From Porpolomopsis calyptriformis (taxonomy: Eukaryota; Basidiomycota; Agaricomycetes; Agaricales; Hygrophoraceae), in contig OX621173.1 of the NCBI GenBank assembly GCA_951640195.1, positions 351,780 to 415,779 on the forward strand: a stretch of 64,000 nt of DNA. Direction: 5' to 3'. Shown here piece by piece: positions 34,714 to 45,471 of this stretch. Under the pieces are notes generated by a model. That model was not told the origin of the DNA, searched no databases, and worked only from the letters and a program-made list of their open reading frames with translations. The position numbers were made by a program, and so were the translations under genes. Each line of letters starts with the position of its first letter. The first letter of the stretch is position 1.

Positions 34714-35890
34714 TCAGACATAACCACAGTGATGATACCACATGTACACATCTCGAGTAGTAATAGTATACAGCGCTTGAAGAAGCGCACAGTGGATGTC
34801 ATTGTCCGACATGTTTCCCATTGCCATCCGAATATATTCTCCATTCCGACACAAGTTGTATTTCATACACGAGAAGGCCAGTTCGATGGGGTTGAAATCG
34901 GGGGAGTATGGGGGAAGGTATTCACAGCGCATTCCCCTGTAAAACATGTAAGATACTGTGTGCGTCATTGTGAAAAAGGAACTTACCGCTCCTCAATCAT
35001 TCCCTGAATGCGTAGATCCTTGTGTATGCGGCAATTGTCCATGACCAACACCGAATTGGGGGCTGGGTATGGTTGTGTCTTGTTGAGAAGTCCCTCAATG
35101 AACTTGCAAAAAGAGTCCCCATGAAAGGAACCCTTGACAATGTTACAGTGAAGAATGCCATCATTCAGTGAGATGGCAGGGAGAACAGAAAACCTATATG
35201 CAATCAATATCTGCCATATATCATAGGTATCAAAACATACCGTCGTCTACGTACAAAGAATGCCTTTTGTTGCGCTTTAGTCCCTCGAATTGACCATGCC
35301 TGTCCGTGATATGATGTTCAACGATCAACAGAGCTTTCATCCACAAATACAAGCTAGTCAGGTTGGTAGCTGCTGATTCTTGCCACATAACTAATGCGGC
35401 GCTCCGCTGACCATTCTGCAGCAACTCGTGTGATCTAGAAATGATAGAAATGTACATACAGCTCAAAAAACAATGGTAGTATGCACCTTCTTTAATGTAA
35501 ACCCTGCCTGGTGCAAGGATCTCCATACTGTTGCTCGAGAAACATCTACCCCACAGGTGGTGGACAACATCTCTTGTAGTTCGTTGATATATATGTCAGG
35601 CGATTGCCGCACAGTCCCAAGTAGAAACTAAATCAAGTAAATGTCAGTAAGAGGTATATACATATTGAAATACTTACCTCAACATCAAGGTCACATAGCT
35701 GTCGCTTTCTCCATCTCAGTGGTGGGTTGTCTTCTTGGGTAGTACCATGGTTTGCATGGTGATGGATGATGCGTTCGATTGAGCGGAGGGAGACTCCTGT
35801 GTAGATGGCGATGTCTTCTTTTCAGAGTAACAATGACAGCTGGAGGATAATCTGCTGCACCTCAGCAGAAATCTTGCAGCCACGCGGCAT
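34714..35890 (-). pseudogene. Tc1-type DD34E transposase of the complete transposon
   Basis: Start MPRGCKISAEVQQ at 35890. An HTH region (EDIAIYTGVSLRSIERII) precedes the catalytic core: LVFVDESSVD, VLVMDNCRIHKD and PPYSPDFNPIELAFSCMK; 34 residues lie between the second Asp and the Glu. Introns near 35640-35690, 35440-35490, 35195-35245 and 34940-34985 have GT-AG ends. Three premature stops: TGA before KEDIAIYTG, TAG before LVFVDE and TGA after SSVDR. All are single transitions from Arg or Gln codons. The family folds as RNase H-like DDE enzymes that cut and paste at TA. This copy must be helped in trans. Confidence 0.8.
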
Positions 35891-35966
35891 CTGGTGGTTG
35901 CTGGCAGGATCTGATAAGCTGATATGAGCGATGCGGTAAAATGCTGAGCCTGCAAAAAACCTGAAA

Positions 35967-36146
35967 TTTGAAATCACAATGTATCAGCATCGGTGCCCTA
36001 TATATCGATACCGAGGCTCTCGGTGATTCCAACACTGTCCTTTTTGTGCGATTGTGTTGAGAATTGACCGAGATATGCGTTGACCGAGATTTACTTCCTT
36101 TTTTGATCAATTTTTTGGGCTCCGCCAACTTGCGTGAAATAGACAA
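35967..36146 (-). repeat. Right terminal inverted repeat of the Tc1 transposon
   Basis: Reverse complement of 32233-32412 with about five transition differences. Ends at GACAA before TA. Confidence 0.9.
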
Positions 36147-36191
36147 TAATTACTTTGTTTAAGATGTATCTTATTTTCATTCCAATCAACC

Positions 36192-36300
36192 ATGCCCAAA
36201 GTTTTTGGAGGACAAAATACCACACCTGAGGCACAAGAGGCCATGTTCCAAATGCAACAGCAGTGTATCCCTATCCACACAATTGCATTAACATTTTGTT
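36192..36300 (+). pseudogene. Truncated transposase N-terminus
   Basis: ATG followed by a 35-codon frame, PKVFGGQNTTPEAQEAM and PIHTIALTF, resembling the HTH start of another Tc1-type transposase. It is cut after about 36 codons by the LTR that begins at 36312. No more of this gene is seen in the window. Confidence 0.45.
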
Positions 36301-36311
36301 GCTTAGGTTGC

Positions 36312-36897
36312 TGTCATGGTTGTAATTTTTCATTTCTCTTTCCCTTATCTCCATGTAATTCCTTATCTTATCTTGGGATTCCCCATAGTCTTTCCTTGGG
36401 ATTCCCCATACCCTAATCCCCAGACTTTATCCATATATGGACACACTTCATTTCTGCTTATCCCCTTGCTTGACAAGGGTTCTGCAACCCATTAATGTGA
36501 AGCTGTTCCTGAACTCACTGGATTGTTCCAGTTTTTGTATTTTGTTTTGTTTTGTTTTATCTATTTTTAGTAAATGGAAAAATGTATATACACACCTGTG
36601 TGTGCAGAAGTGCTCAAGCAAGCAAGGGTTCCAGCTGCTGGAGGTGGCACTTCTGAGTGTTTCACCCCCTTACCATTCATCATCAATTACAATAACTTAT
36701 TCTTATCTCTGACTCATATTATATCACACTGACTTGCACTGATAAGTAGTCAGTATATAAAGGGTACCTTCTGTACAATTCAGACCTTAAGTCTGATTCC
36801 TTGTTAGCTACCCAATAACAAGGACTTGAAACAATACCTTATCTCTTAGGACAGAACATCCAAAGTAAAACACATTCCAAACAACTAGTTTATAATA
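36312..36897 (+). repeat. 5' LTR of the outer Gypsy element, with a 200-bp insert
   Basis: Matches 49339-49703 except for an extra stretch of about 200-210 bp at about 36451-36657, and a partial duplication around 36380-36405. It contains TGACTCA at 36710-36716, TATATAAA at 36754-36761, and AAGTCTGATTC at 36789-36799. Confidence 0.85.
36451..36657. other. Insert within the 5' LTR, possibly a small SINE-like or MITE element
   Basis: Absent from the 3' LTR, where CTTAT joins GTTTCACCCCC directly. Both edges carry related GCTTGACAAGGGTTC and AAGCAAGGGTTCC words, and the interior has a (GTTTT)n run. No clear target duplication. Origin unknown. Confidence 0.45.
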
Positions 36898-36909
36898 AGA
36901 ATCAGACTT
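36898..36909 (+). other. Self-complementary primer-binding site
   Basis: AGAATCAGACTT immediately after the LTR. Its reverse complement occurs in the LTR at 36788-36799, about 35 bp downstream of the TATA box, at the expected transcript start. This is the arrangement of Tf1/sushi-type self-primed elements, rather than tRNA priming. Confidence 0.65.
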
Positions 36910-37339
36910 ACTTCTGGTTCTCTCCCAATTGCTTATCTAAACCCCACTTTACTACTGTGATCATTGACATCACTCCTCTCACCTTTACCCATTCCCATCC
37001 TGGCTTCAACAGACAACTCAGATGCTGAACAGTACAATGATCCTCTCTCAAGATTGACCTTTTCAACTACCATCTGAGGACAAGAACCTTCCTTTTCTTC
37101 TGATCTTGAAGAAACACCTACTGTCCCTTCAACTCCTCTAGGACTATGAACTTGATCAAGAACAAGAGGACTCTTTTCTTCATCATCAACTTCAGCAAGA
37201 CTGATTTACTAATAAGCTGTAACTCCACTAGGACAATACAGTTCCCTTTATTCCCAACTTGCTTCTGCAACACCTCTAGTAGCTCCACTACCCTCAACAT
37301 CTGCTGATATATCAGGAACATCCACCAATGCCCCCACCA

Positions 37340-38640
37340 ACCCTTCCATGGATATTACAACTTTGATAGCTACTGTTCACCAACTTGAACAAACCATTGC
37401 TCAACAGACCCAGCTGATCACTCAGCTCCAACAACAACAGCAGCCTCAACCTCCTCAACCTCCTCAGCAACCTCAACAACCTCCCCTGCCTCAACAACCT
37501 ACTCCTCCCCCTATCAAGATTGCAAAACCTGATGAATACAATGGGTCTGCAGCCAAATGCCTAGGTTTTATCCAGGCATGTTGTCTAGTCCTTAACAACA
37601 GTCTTTAGTCCAACAGACAGAAAATCACCTATGTCTTGTCATTCATAAAAATTGGTGTCGCCCAATTGTAGGCTTGACAGCAAACTCAGGAATTCAATTG
37701 TACCCAATGGGTTGGAGCCAACTATGAAGATTTCATGGAGGAACTTGAGGACAGCTTTGGAGATATTGATGTGAAGGTGACAGTACAAGTCAAAATTCAA
37801 AAGGTAACTCAAGGATCTTCTGCTGTGGATAATTATAATATATGATTTGGAGCCCTCACAGATGAAACTGGATTTAATGACCACGCACTCAAAGTTTTCT
37901 ACCAAAATGGCCTTAATCCAGGGATTCTCAAAAAAATCTTTGCCCTTGATCCAATCCCCACCACACTTCCCGCATGGAAAAGAAAGGCTTCTATCTTTAA
38001 CCAACAACATCTCAAACTTGCACTTGAGTGTTGTGCCACTCCCAGGAGTAACTACTACATTCCTAGGGAAACCATGGCTCAACTGGCAACTTGAACTCCC
38101 TCCTCTACTCCTATCAAACAGGAGACAACTTCCTCATCATCAATATTGTGAGTTCTGCAAGGCAACTGCTATTGATGTGGAGAGCTAGGTCATTAGGCAA
38201 ACAAGTGTCCCAATTCCTCTCTTGCCTCTTCTTTGATAACACGCCTATTGAGTGGTGGCTCTGCTGGAAAATGAGGAAGACCATATGCAGGATGAGGACA
38301 AGGACAAAACATATGAAACATTGAGACAGAACAAGTCAATGAGGTGGTTTCCCCAACTACTATGGAGGAAACTATCCAAGTGGTGGACAACTGTGGGATT
38401 GATTACTGGCTGAAAGAGAGAAAAGCTCAGCTCATCAAGGAACTAAAAGAACAGGGTTTTTGAAGAGTCTGAATGTTTTGCCTGCTATTACAGATGTATC
38501 TACTCAAGAATGTATCACCACCCCATGCAATCTATTTCAAATTCTTGGTACTCTTGAAGAAGGCAATCTTGGACTCATTTTAGACATTTGGATTGAAGCT
38601 ACTGACACTAGTTGACATGTTCCAGCCACTGCTCTTGGAA
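37340..38640 (+). pseudogene. Gag of the outer Gypsy element
   Basis: Starts near MDITTLIATVHQLEQ (37348), followed by a Gln/Pro-rich run and PIKIAKPDEYNGSAAK, the entry to the retrotransposon Gag domain (NYEDFMEELEDSFGD, KVFYQNGLNPGIL). A broken zinc knuckle lies near 38160-38200. Stops are frequent. The protease start (VPATA, then LETPIP) carries an older deletion that removed the DSG catalytic motif. The frame is then split by the inner element at 38647. Confidence 0.65.
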
Positions 38641-38647
38641 ACCCCAA

Positions 38648-39058
38648 TGTTATAAACTGGTTATTGTCGAGATGGTTTTACTTTGGAGTGCTCTGTCCCA
38701 AGACGATGATGATGTCTCAAGTCCTAGTTATTGGGTGTCTAACAAGGAATCAGACTTAAGGTCTGAGTATGACTAACTAGGAGTTTATATACTGACTACG
38801 CTACTGTGGATGAGTCAGTGTTTACACAAGGAATACATGCGACGAGTAGAGATAAGCATGATAGAAGACTCGGAGCATGTGAAGGGATGAAACATAATCA
38901 TCGGAAATGAAAAGTGTCCTATCTAGGATAGATGAAAAAGATAAGGCCATGGTAAATCCCATGACGAAACTATGGGGAATCCCAAGCAAAGATAAGACTG
39001 ATCCGACTAAGCAATAATGACTAACATAGAGAAGGAATGAAAATTTACATCTGTGACA
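38648..39058 (-). repeat. 3' LTR of the inner Gypsy element
   Basis: 411 bp. Identical in length to the 5' LTR. Carries a TGAGTCA (bZIP site on the other strand) near 38810 and the TATA box rc near 38780. Confidence 0.9.
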
Positions 39059-39087
39059 TACACCTCGCCTTTCGGGAAATTCGACCC

Positions 39088-39775
39088 AAATTTCAAACCT
39101 GGGTGATGTCGGTTGTCTCGTTCTCTGAGGCCTGGGTCTGGATTTCCTCAGTGGCGGGGGCCTCAATGACCACTGAGAGGGAAGCGATGGGGGTGGCTTC
39201 CAAGGCTGCTTCGATGGGGGAAGGGGCTCCGACTGTCGTGACGTCGTCGTCATCATCTGGGTACTCCAAATCAAGGTTGATGGGGTATTCAACTGATTTC
39301 CTGTACTTGATCAGTGTTTCCGTCATTGCAAGGTCTCATTGAGCTTGGAGGAAATCTTCCCTGGAGAGTCGTTCGGCTCAATGACTCTCTTCTACAAGTT
39401 TGACGATGATGGCACCAGTGGTGACATCATAGCAATCTACCCATGTTCGCTTCTTTTGTCATTGGAGCTCCCAAACCTTGAGCTCACTGTTGTCCCAATG
39501 GTTCTTCCAAAATGTGACACTTTTTTGTAGCAATTTGTTCTCAGCTTGCAGGGCGTCGCGCTCCTCATGGAGTTCTTGATTCCAGTTGCTGACGCTGTTA
39601 CTGTGAACTGTGAGATGAGAGATGGTGACAGTAGGATCTTCGGGGGGAGGGGTTCATCCTTCAAAGAAGTCTTCTACATGGGCACGAGCTCGTCGACACA
39701 ATTGTTGAAGAGAAGCAGTAATGGTGGAGGGACTGGGGGTAGGGGAATGGATGGCAGATGAAGGAATTCATCCAG
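39088..39775 (-). pseudogene. Extra coiled-coil ORF between integrase and 3' LTR (inner Gypsy)
   Basis: One minus-strand frame of about 225 codons from SSAIHSPTPSPS (about 39770) to ITQV-stop (39093). Its middle is a heptad-like helix (NQELHEERDALQAENKLLQ), then acidic segments (EYPDDDDD) and an Ala/Thr/Glu-rich tail. It is interrupted only by four TGA codons, each of which reads as Arg if CGA is restored. It lies in the position of env in other Metaviridae, but has no signal peptide or membrane segment. The outer element has a similarly placed ORF (48480-49330) with a related helical region. Function unknown. Confidence 0.55.
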
Positions 39776-39959
39776 CACATTGGATGGCAATCTGTCAGTC
39801 GGGTGTAGAAGTGCGAGAGGCGGGCATTATTGAATGATGATTTTCAAAGTGGGGAAAGATTGGATGGAGTTGTATCAACGGCTCTGAGCTTATAAGTGCC
39901 TCTTGGATCTAAGAATAGAATTCAAAAAATGGACAGCTGGAATGATGACAAATGAGTTA

Positions 39960-42900
39960 GGTCGCCATTTGAATTAAGTCTTCATAAGTCTTCACAATTT
40001 CCTTGGTGTGTCATAAGACATTCGATCATTCTTCCCAAGTGGCTTCTTCAATTGGATAACCTTTCTATTTGACCAAATATTTTCATTGGCATTTAGCTCT
40101 GGAGTGTTGAAGAATAGATTCGACTTTGTACTCTTCTTCATTCTTGATCAAATCTGGTGGAGGTCGAGATGTATCAGTGATATCAGGGTGGAGCGACTTA
40201 TCTTCAATGTTTGGTCTCAGGAGTAATACGTGAAAGACAGGGTGGAGCTTCCATATTCTGGGGATATCGATAAGATACGCAAGATCCAATACTTGTTTCA
40301 GGATCTTGAATGGTCCAGTTCTTTGGTTATCCAGCTTCTTGGTGGGTCAAGTCGTCTTGATGTTCTTGGTATCTAACCAAACCAAATCTCCAACTTTAAA
40401 GGAGGGAGAGAGTTTCTGTTTTCGATTGGCATACTTCTTCATCGATTCTGCGGCATGCGATAGTGATTCACTAGCATTCTTCTGAGCACGCGTGAGATGT
40501 TCGTGAAAGGTGTTTGCTATGGGGACATTACTCAGGGATTCGATAATGATTGGCAAATGGGGATGCCAGCCATATTCTAGATAGAAGGGTGATTGTGAAG
40601 TAGCGGAATGTTGTTGATGATTGTAAGCGAATTCAGCAGAAGCCAACCATTTGGACCAGTCATGTTGCATGAAATTGGTATAGAATCGTAGGTAGACTTT
40701 GAGTTCTTGGTTTGTATGCTTGGTCTGACTATCAGTTTCGGGATGATAAGCAGTAGACAGTCCAGAAATGGTTCCTAGAAGTTTGTTAAGGGCTTCAGTG
40801 AATTTTGACGCGAATTGTACTCCACGATCGGAAATGATTTTCTTTGGCCATCCATGATGTTTCCAGATGTGATCACGGAAGAGTCAAGCAGTGCCTTCTG
40901 ATGAAAGATTGGAAGTCGTTGGAATAAAGTGGGCGCATTTCATAAAGCGATCAATGACTACCATCACGGCATCGTATCCAAGCGAGTCAGGCAGTTGAAT
41001 GATGAGATCGACGGTTATCTCAGTCCATGGTTCGGTAGTGGGGGGTATAGGTTGTAGGAGTCCTATCGGCTTTGAGGGATAATTCTTGTTTTGCTGACAA
41101 GCGGGGCAGGACTGTATGTAATTGATAACATTTTGAGAGACGCCATCCCAAACAAAGTTTCAGAGCACTAGCTCTTTTGTCTTCTCAATACCAGGGTGTC
41201 CAGCATGGGGGTAGGTGTGGGATAGTTGTATTATGTCTGTGCACAAAGATACTTCCTCTGGCACCACAATTCGACCTTCAACATCGCGAACCAACCCATC
41301 GGCTTAGTCCCAAAACAATGAGGCATCCTCAATTTTCTGTGAGATTTTACTCAGTATCAGTAGCTTGAAGTGTAATCTTGCAAAAAAGTCCAGTTTTGAA
41401 AGTTTGACGATCGAATTGATCCAATGGTCATCTGCGATCAAAATCTCATTTTCCACCTTGCCTTTACCTTTGTCGAAATAATCCAGATGCCTGGACAGTC
41501 CGTCAGCCTTGTTCTTTCTCCCCAGGACGTATTCGATTTTGTACTCGTATCTAGACAGAATTTCCGACCAATGAGCATGTCGTCCAAATAACACACAAGC
41601 AATACTAAAATACTTGAGGGCAAGACTATCAGTGTGGATCAGAAGGTCATGTCGCAAACCTTCCAAGAGATGTCGCCACACTTTGAGACAGTCTATTATT
41701 GCTAAAAGCTCAGCGTCGTGAGTTGGATATTTCTTTTCAGCAGGGGTTAAAGATCTCGAGTGAAAGCCTACAGGTTTCCAATCATTTCCATGTAGCTGAG
41801 ACAGTATACCTCCTAAGGCAAATCCAGAGGCGTCAGTTTCCAAGCAATATGGTAAGTTCTGGTCTGGGACTTCGAGGACAGGGGCATTCGTGAGGGAGTG
41901 CTTTAATTGATCAAAGGCGTGTTGTCATTCAGGAGTCCATTCCCATATGGTGTCTTTGCGGAGTAATTGGTTAAGTGGTTGAGCAATCTTTGAGAAGTCC
42001 TTGATATATTTTCTCTAGAAATTTGCGCTTCTGAGGAAGGATTGGAGTTGTTTGATGGTTCGAGGTTCAGGCCATTCAACTATGGCTTTGACCTTCTTGG
42101 GATTGGTTCCGATATGACCCTTCATCAAGGTCATTCCCAGATAGATCACCTCTTCCTTCTCGAATTGGCTTTTGATGGGTTTGCAGGAGAGTTTGTACTT
42201 TTTCATGATATCAAGGGTTTTGAACATCCAGTAATGCAGTTCCTCTAGATTGTCTCTGCAGATAAGAATGTCGTCGATATAGATAAAGACACAGCCTGAT
42301 TTTAGCACTTCAGTGAATTGTGTATCGATCATCCATTGGAACATAGCTGGAGAATTTTGTAGACCAAAGAACATCACTCTTGGGATGTAGAGTCCTTCGA
42401 CCATATTGAAGGCAGCTTTCCATTCGTCGCCTTCTTTGATCTGAATGTTGTTGAATCCCCATCAGATATCCACGACTGTGAATATTGCAGCAGATCGCAG
42501 TTTTGGCTGTTGAACAATCTGGTGCAAGAGAGGTAGGGGATAACGGTCGGGAACTGTAAAGTGGTTCAAATATCGATAGTTCTTGATTGGTCTATATCCA
42601 GCATCTTGTCCTTTCGCATTGATATCTTCAGCTTTCTTGCTCAGGAAGAAGGGAGCGGCTTGAGGCAAAGATCCTTTGAATATTTGTCCAGTAGCCACGT
42701 TTTCAGCTAAAAACTTCTCCAGATACTCTTTCTCTCAAGGGGACATTGGATAAATCACGTCAGTTTGAGGCACGAAGTCGTCTCTAAGGTTAATGATGTG
42801 ATTGAACTCAGAATGAGGTGGAAGGTAATCGAAGGACTCCTTGGCAAAGACACTAGCATAGTCTTTCCAATAGACCTCTGGTACAAACTTTCGCATATCT

Positions 42901-43340
42901 TCCTCCACCATGCTGGCTCAAGATTCATCCAATTTTGAAATACTTGTAATCGCCAGCGAGACCGATTCTACCACAGAGGGCTCTGCTTCACCACTACAAT
43001 ACCAATGAGAAGTCTCTTTGCCTCTGAGAGCCAGTGTTGACTTCTCCCAATCAATACTAGGGTTTTGAGCTCTGAGCCATGGGTAGCCGAGGATTATATC
43101 TATCTTGGATCCAAGGTCAGTCACTTCCAAACAGATCCTTTCAGTGTGTCCACCTGGAGCTTCTATCCAGACATCAGTGTCAAAAACGATTGGGCCTCCT
43201 CGGTTCTCTGACCCATCAGCATTCCGTACAGGGATTGGGGTTTCCAAATCCTGAAGAGTAAATTTGTAACAAGTTGCGAAGGTCTTGTCCATAAAGTTTC
43301 CAGAAGCTCTGCTATCAATAAGACACATAGTGGGGACACG
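39960..43340 (-). pseudogene. Pol of the inner Gypsy: protease, RT, RNase H, integrase, chromodomain
   Basis: From 43328 downwards. Protease with LIDSRASGNF, where the catalytic DSG has become DSR. RT at about 42750-41950 with VFIYIDDILIC (YIDD box). RNase H at about 41860-41500 (LETDASGFALGGIL, YPTHDAELLAII). Integrase zinc finger (YPHAGHPG..CPACQQ) at about 41230-41090 and core (ITVDLIIQLPDS, ISDRGVQF) to 40640. The conserved LHPVFHVLLLRPN then leads to a chromodomain-like end (EEEYKVESILQHS..KGYPIEEATWEE) at 40130-39970, which marks chromoviruses and directs integration to marked chromatin. About ten TGA/TAG stops, nearly all at former Arg, Trp or Gln codons, make it inactive. Confidence 0.85.
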
Positions 43341-43499
43341 TCAGCCAGTGTCTGAAGCTTTGATCCAAATGTCCATTGTAAGTCCTGAGTCACCCTTTTC
43401 GATAGTACCAAGAATTCAGAATAGATTACATAGAGTAGTGGTACATCGAGTGGTATGGTCCGTAACGTTGGGCAAATCATCTAGACCTTTCAAAAACCC

Positions 43500-44694
43500 T
43501 GGGACTTCAAGTCCGTTGCCAGCCTCTTCTTTCGATCATCCAACCAATTGCGTATACCACATTTCGCCATATCCAATGGAGTCTCACTTGTTGCCAGTGC
43601 AGCGGATGAGCTGACGTTCTCCATGTTGGGCTCAGTTGTAACAACACGTATATCATGACCTCGACCTCATCCTCGTCCTCAGTAACCACCTCTGCCTCAA
43701 TAATATCCTCCCCAATGTGAGGAAGAGGTATCAGGTATATTCTTTGCATCACTAGTGACATGGTTTGGGTAGGCATTCGCGAAGTGCCCAGGTTGGCCAC
43801 AGGAGTAGCAGTTTCTATACGGGATCGTAAGGGCAGAAGAGGAAGACTCTTCTCTTTTGATTGTGGGGGCCGCTGATGTTTGATGGGTTGTCGTTGCAGC
43901 CACAGACAATCCTCAGGCAGGAAAGGGATTGGAGTATTGGGGTCGGGATGTGGAGGACTGTTTCTGTGAGGCAAGAATGTCCTTTTGATATTGGTAATGT
44001 GTCGTGGCATCCTTCCATTCTTGGAGTGTGGTAGGGATGGTGGGGAGTCAGTAGATAAATTCAATGAACTTGGAATCGAGTCCAGCTTGGTAAAGATCAA
44101 TGAGGGCGGCATCGTTGAAACTGGTATCGACCTGTAAGGCGCTGAAGCGCAAGTTATAATCTTCGATTTTCTTCCTTCCTTGGTGGAGATTCTTGATGTC
44201 ATTGCGAGCATGAGACTGTCTGTTGATTCCTTTGAACATTGATCAGAATCGAGTTATGAATGCAGCCCAGGTAGCAGTTGGGCCAGCCCAATTGACAGCT
44301 CTCATGTCGTTAGTTTCTTTCTCAGACCAGGTTTGGGCCATCATACCCTTCATGAAAGAAAGGGTGAAGGGGATCTTGTGTTCATCGCGGTAGGGTTTTC
44401 CCATAAAGTACAATTTGCAGCTGTTAATAAATTTGTCGACATCCTGCTATCGACCAGTGAACTCATCTGGTTTGGCCATCTTTATCTCAATGGTGGGAGT
44501 AGCAGGAGGTTGAGGTTGAGGTTGCAGTGGGGGCTGAGGCTGAGCTTAGGTGGCAAGTTGTTGATTGAGGTTCTGAATTTCTGTCGCCTGTTGTGCGTTT
44601 GAAGCCTGAAGATTGGCCATTTCCCTCTGCAAGTTGTTCATGACTGCGAGGATCTCATTGAGGTTGGGAACAGGGGGATTAGCATGAGAACCCA
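43500..44694 (-). pseudogene. Gag of the inner Gypsy element
   Basis: Begins MGSHANPPVPNLNEIL at about 44694; coiled region, then MAKPDEFTGR, the Gag core (KIPFTLSFMKG, KKIEDYNLRFSAL, DLYQAGLD) and a zinc knuckle CYSCGQPGHFANAYPNH. The last ligand of the knuckle (normally Cys) is Tyr, a single G-to-A change. Homologous block by block to the outer Gag at 37340-38640. Stops include TAG after LAT and TGR. Gag would package the element's RNA in cytoplasmic particles. Confidence 0.8.
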
Positions 44695-45043
44695 TTGGAT
44701 CAGGTGATGGTGAGGGTGAAGGTGTTGTTAAAGGTGAAGAAGGTCGGGTAGGTTGTTAGAATGGGAAGGGTTGATACCTAATAGTAGGGGGAGTGATGGG
44801 ACATTGTGACTGGGTGGCGGCAAGTAAACAAGTTGTTTTGCTTCGAGTTCTTCCTAGAGCTTGTGAGATGTTTGGTAGAGGGATAGCTTGACTAGCTTCC
44901 TCATTTGGGTCTAGGAAGATTTGGGTTTGTAAGTAAAGTGATTGAGAGAGAGGATTGTTCTGCTCAAAGGGATTATAAAGGTCCTCGTCATTGTCCAGTG
45001 TGAAAACAAGGGTGGATCAAGTAGAGGGGAGAGAGCAAGAAGG

Positions 45044-45055
45044 AAGTCTGATTCT
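45044..45055 (-). other. Self-complementary primer-binding site of the inner Gypsy
   Basis: On the minus strand AGAATCAGACTT follows the 5' LTR directly. Eleven bases pair with AAGTCTGATTC inside the same LTR (about 45153-45163), 28-35 nt after its TATA box. Confidence 0.65.
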
Positions 45056-45466
45056 TGTTATAAACTGGTTATTGTCGAGACGGTTTTACTTTGGAGTGCT
45101 CTGTCCCAAGACGATGATGATGTCTCAAGTCCTAGTTATTGGGTGTCTAATGAGGAATCAGACTTAAGGTCTGAGTACGACTAACTAGGAATTTATATAC
45201 TGACTATGCTACTGCGGATGAGTCAGTGTTTACATGAGGAATACATGCGACGAGTAGAGATAAGCATGATAGAAGACTTGGAGCATGTGAAGGGATGAAA
45301 CATAATCGTCGGAAATGAAAAGTATCCTATCTAGGATAGATGAAAAAGATAAGGCCATGGTAAATCCCATGACGAAACTATGGGGAATCCCAAGCAAAGA
45401 TAAGACTGATCTGACTAAGCAACAATGACTAATATAGAGAAGGAATGAAAAATTACATCCGTGACA
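45056..45466 (-). repeat. 5' LTR of the inner Gypsy element
   Basis: 411 bp with TATATAAA on the minus strand at 45192-45199 and TGACTCA (minus) at 45219-45225, 20 bp upstream of it. Ends TGTCACGG... and ...TATAACA on the minus strand. Confidence 0.9.
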
Positions 45467-45471
45467 CCCAA

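Larger units (their letters stand above)
32233..36146. mobile_element. Complete Tc1/mariner-type transposon with accessory gene
   Basis: 3914 bp. It starts TTGTCTATTTCACG and ends CGTGAAATAGACAA, with TA on both sides (32231-32232, 36147-36148). The terminal inverted repeats run about 180 bp (32233-32412 and 35967-36146) and differ at only a few positions, all transitions, so insertion is fairly recent. Inside are two convergent genes: an accessory gene on plus (32457-34576) and a DD34E transposase on minus (34714-35890), 137 bp apart at their 3' ends. A cargo gene in a Tc1 element that is shared by a second family member in the same window makes it notable. Confidence 0.9.
38648..45466 (-). 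mobile_element. Inner full-length Gypsy retrotransposon (chromovirus-like)
   Basis: 6819 bp on the minus strand, with two 411-bp LTRs (38648-39058 and 45056-45466) and a perfect 5-bp target duplication CCCAA (38643-38647 and 45467-45471). Removing it and one CCCAA restores the outer reading frame through LETPIPIWNADGS. Order on the minus strand: 5' LTR, self-priming site, Gag, protease, reverse transcriptase, RNase H, integrase, chromodomain-like tail, an extra coiled-coil ORF, 3' LTR. LTRs differ at 17 positions, of which 16 are transitions. Confidence 0.93.

Noticed and set aside
35862..36146. 94-codon ORF reading through the right terminal repeat
   Set aside because: It lies in the inverted repeat and is matched by an equally open frame in the left repeat. 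Non-coding repeat DNA.
37312..37497. Arg/Leu-rich minus ORF
   Set aside because: Antisense of the Gln/Pro-rich run in the outer Gag.
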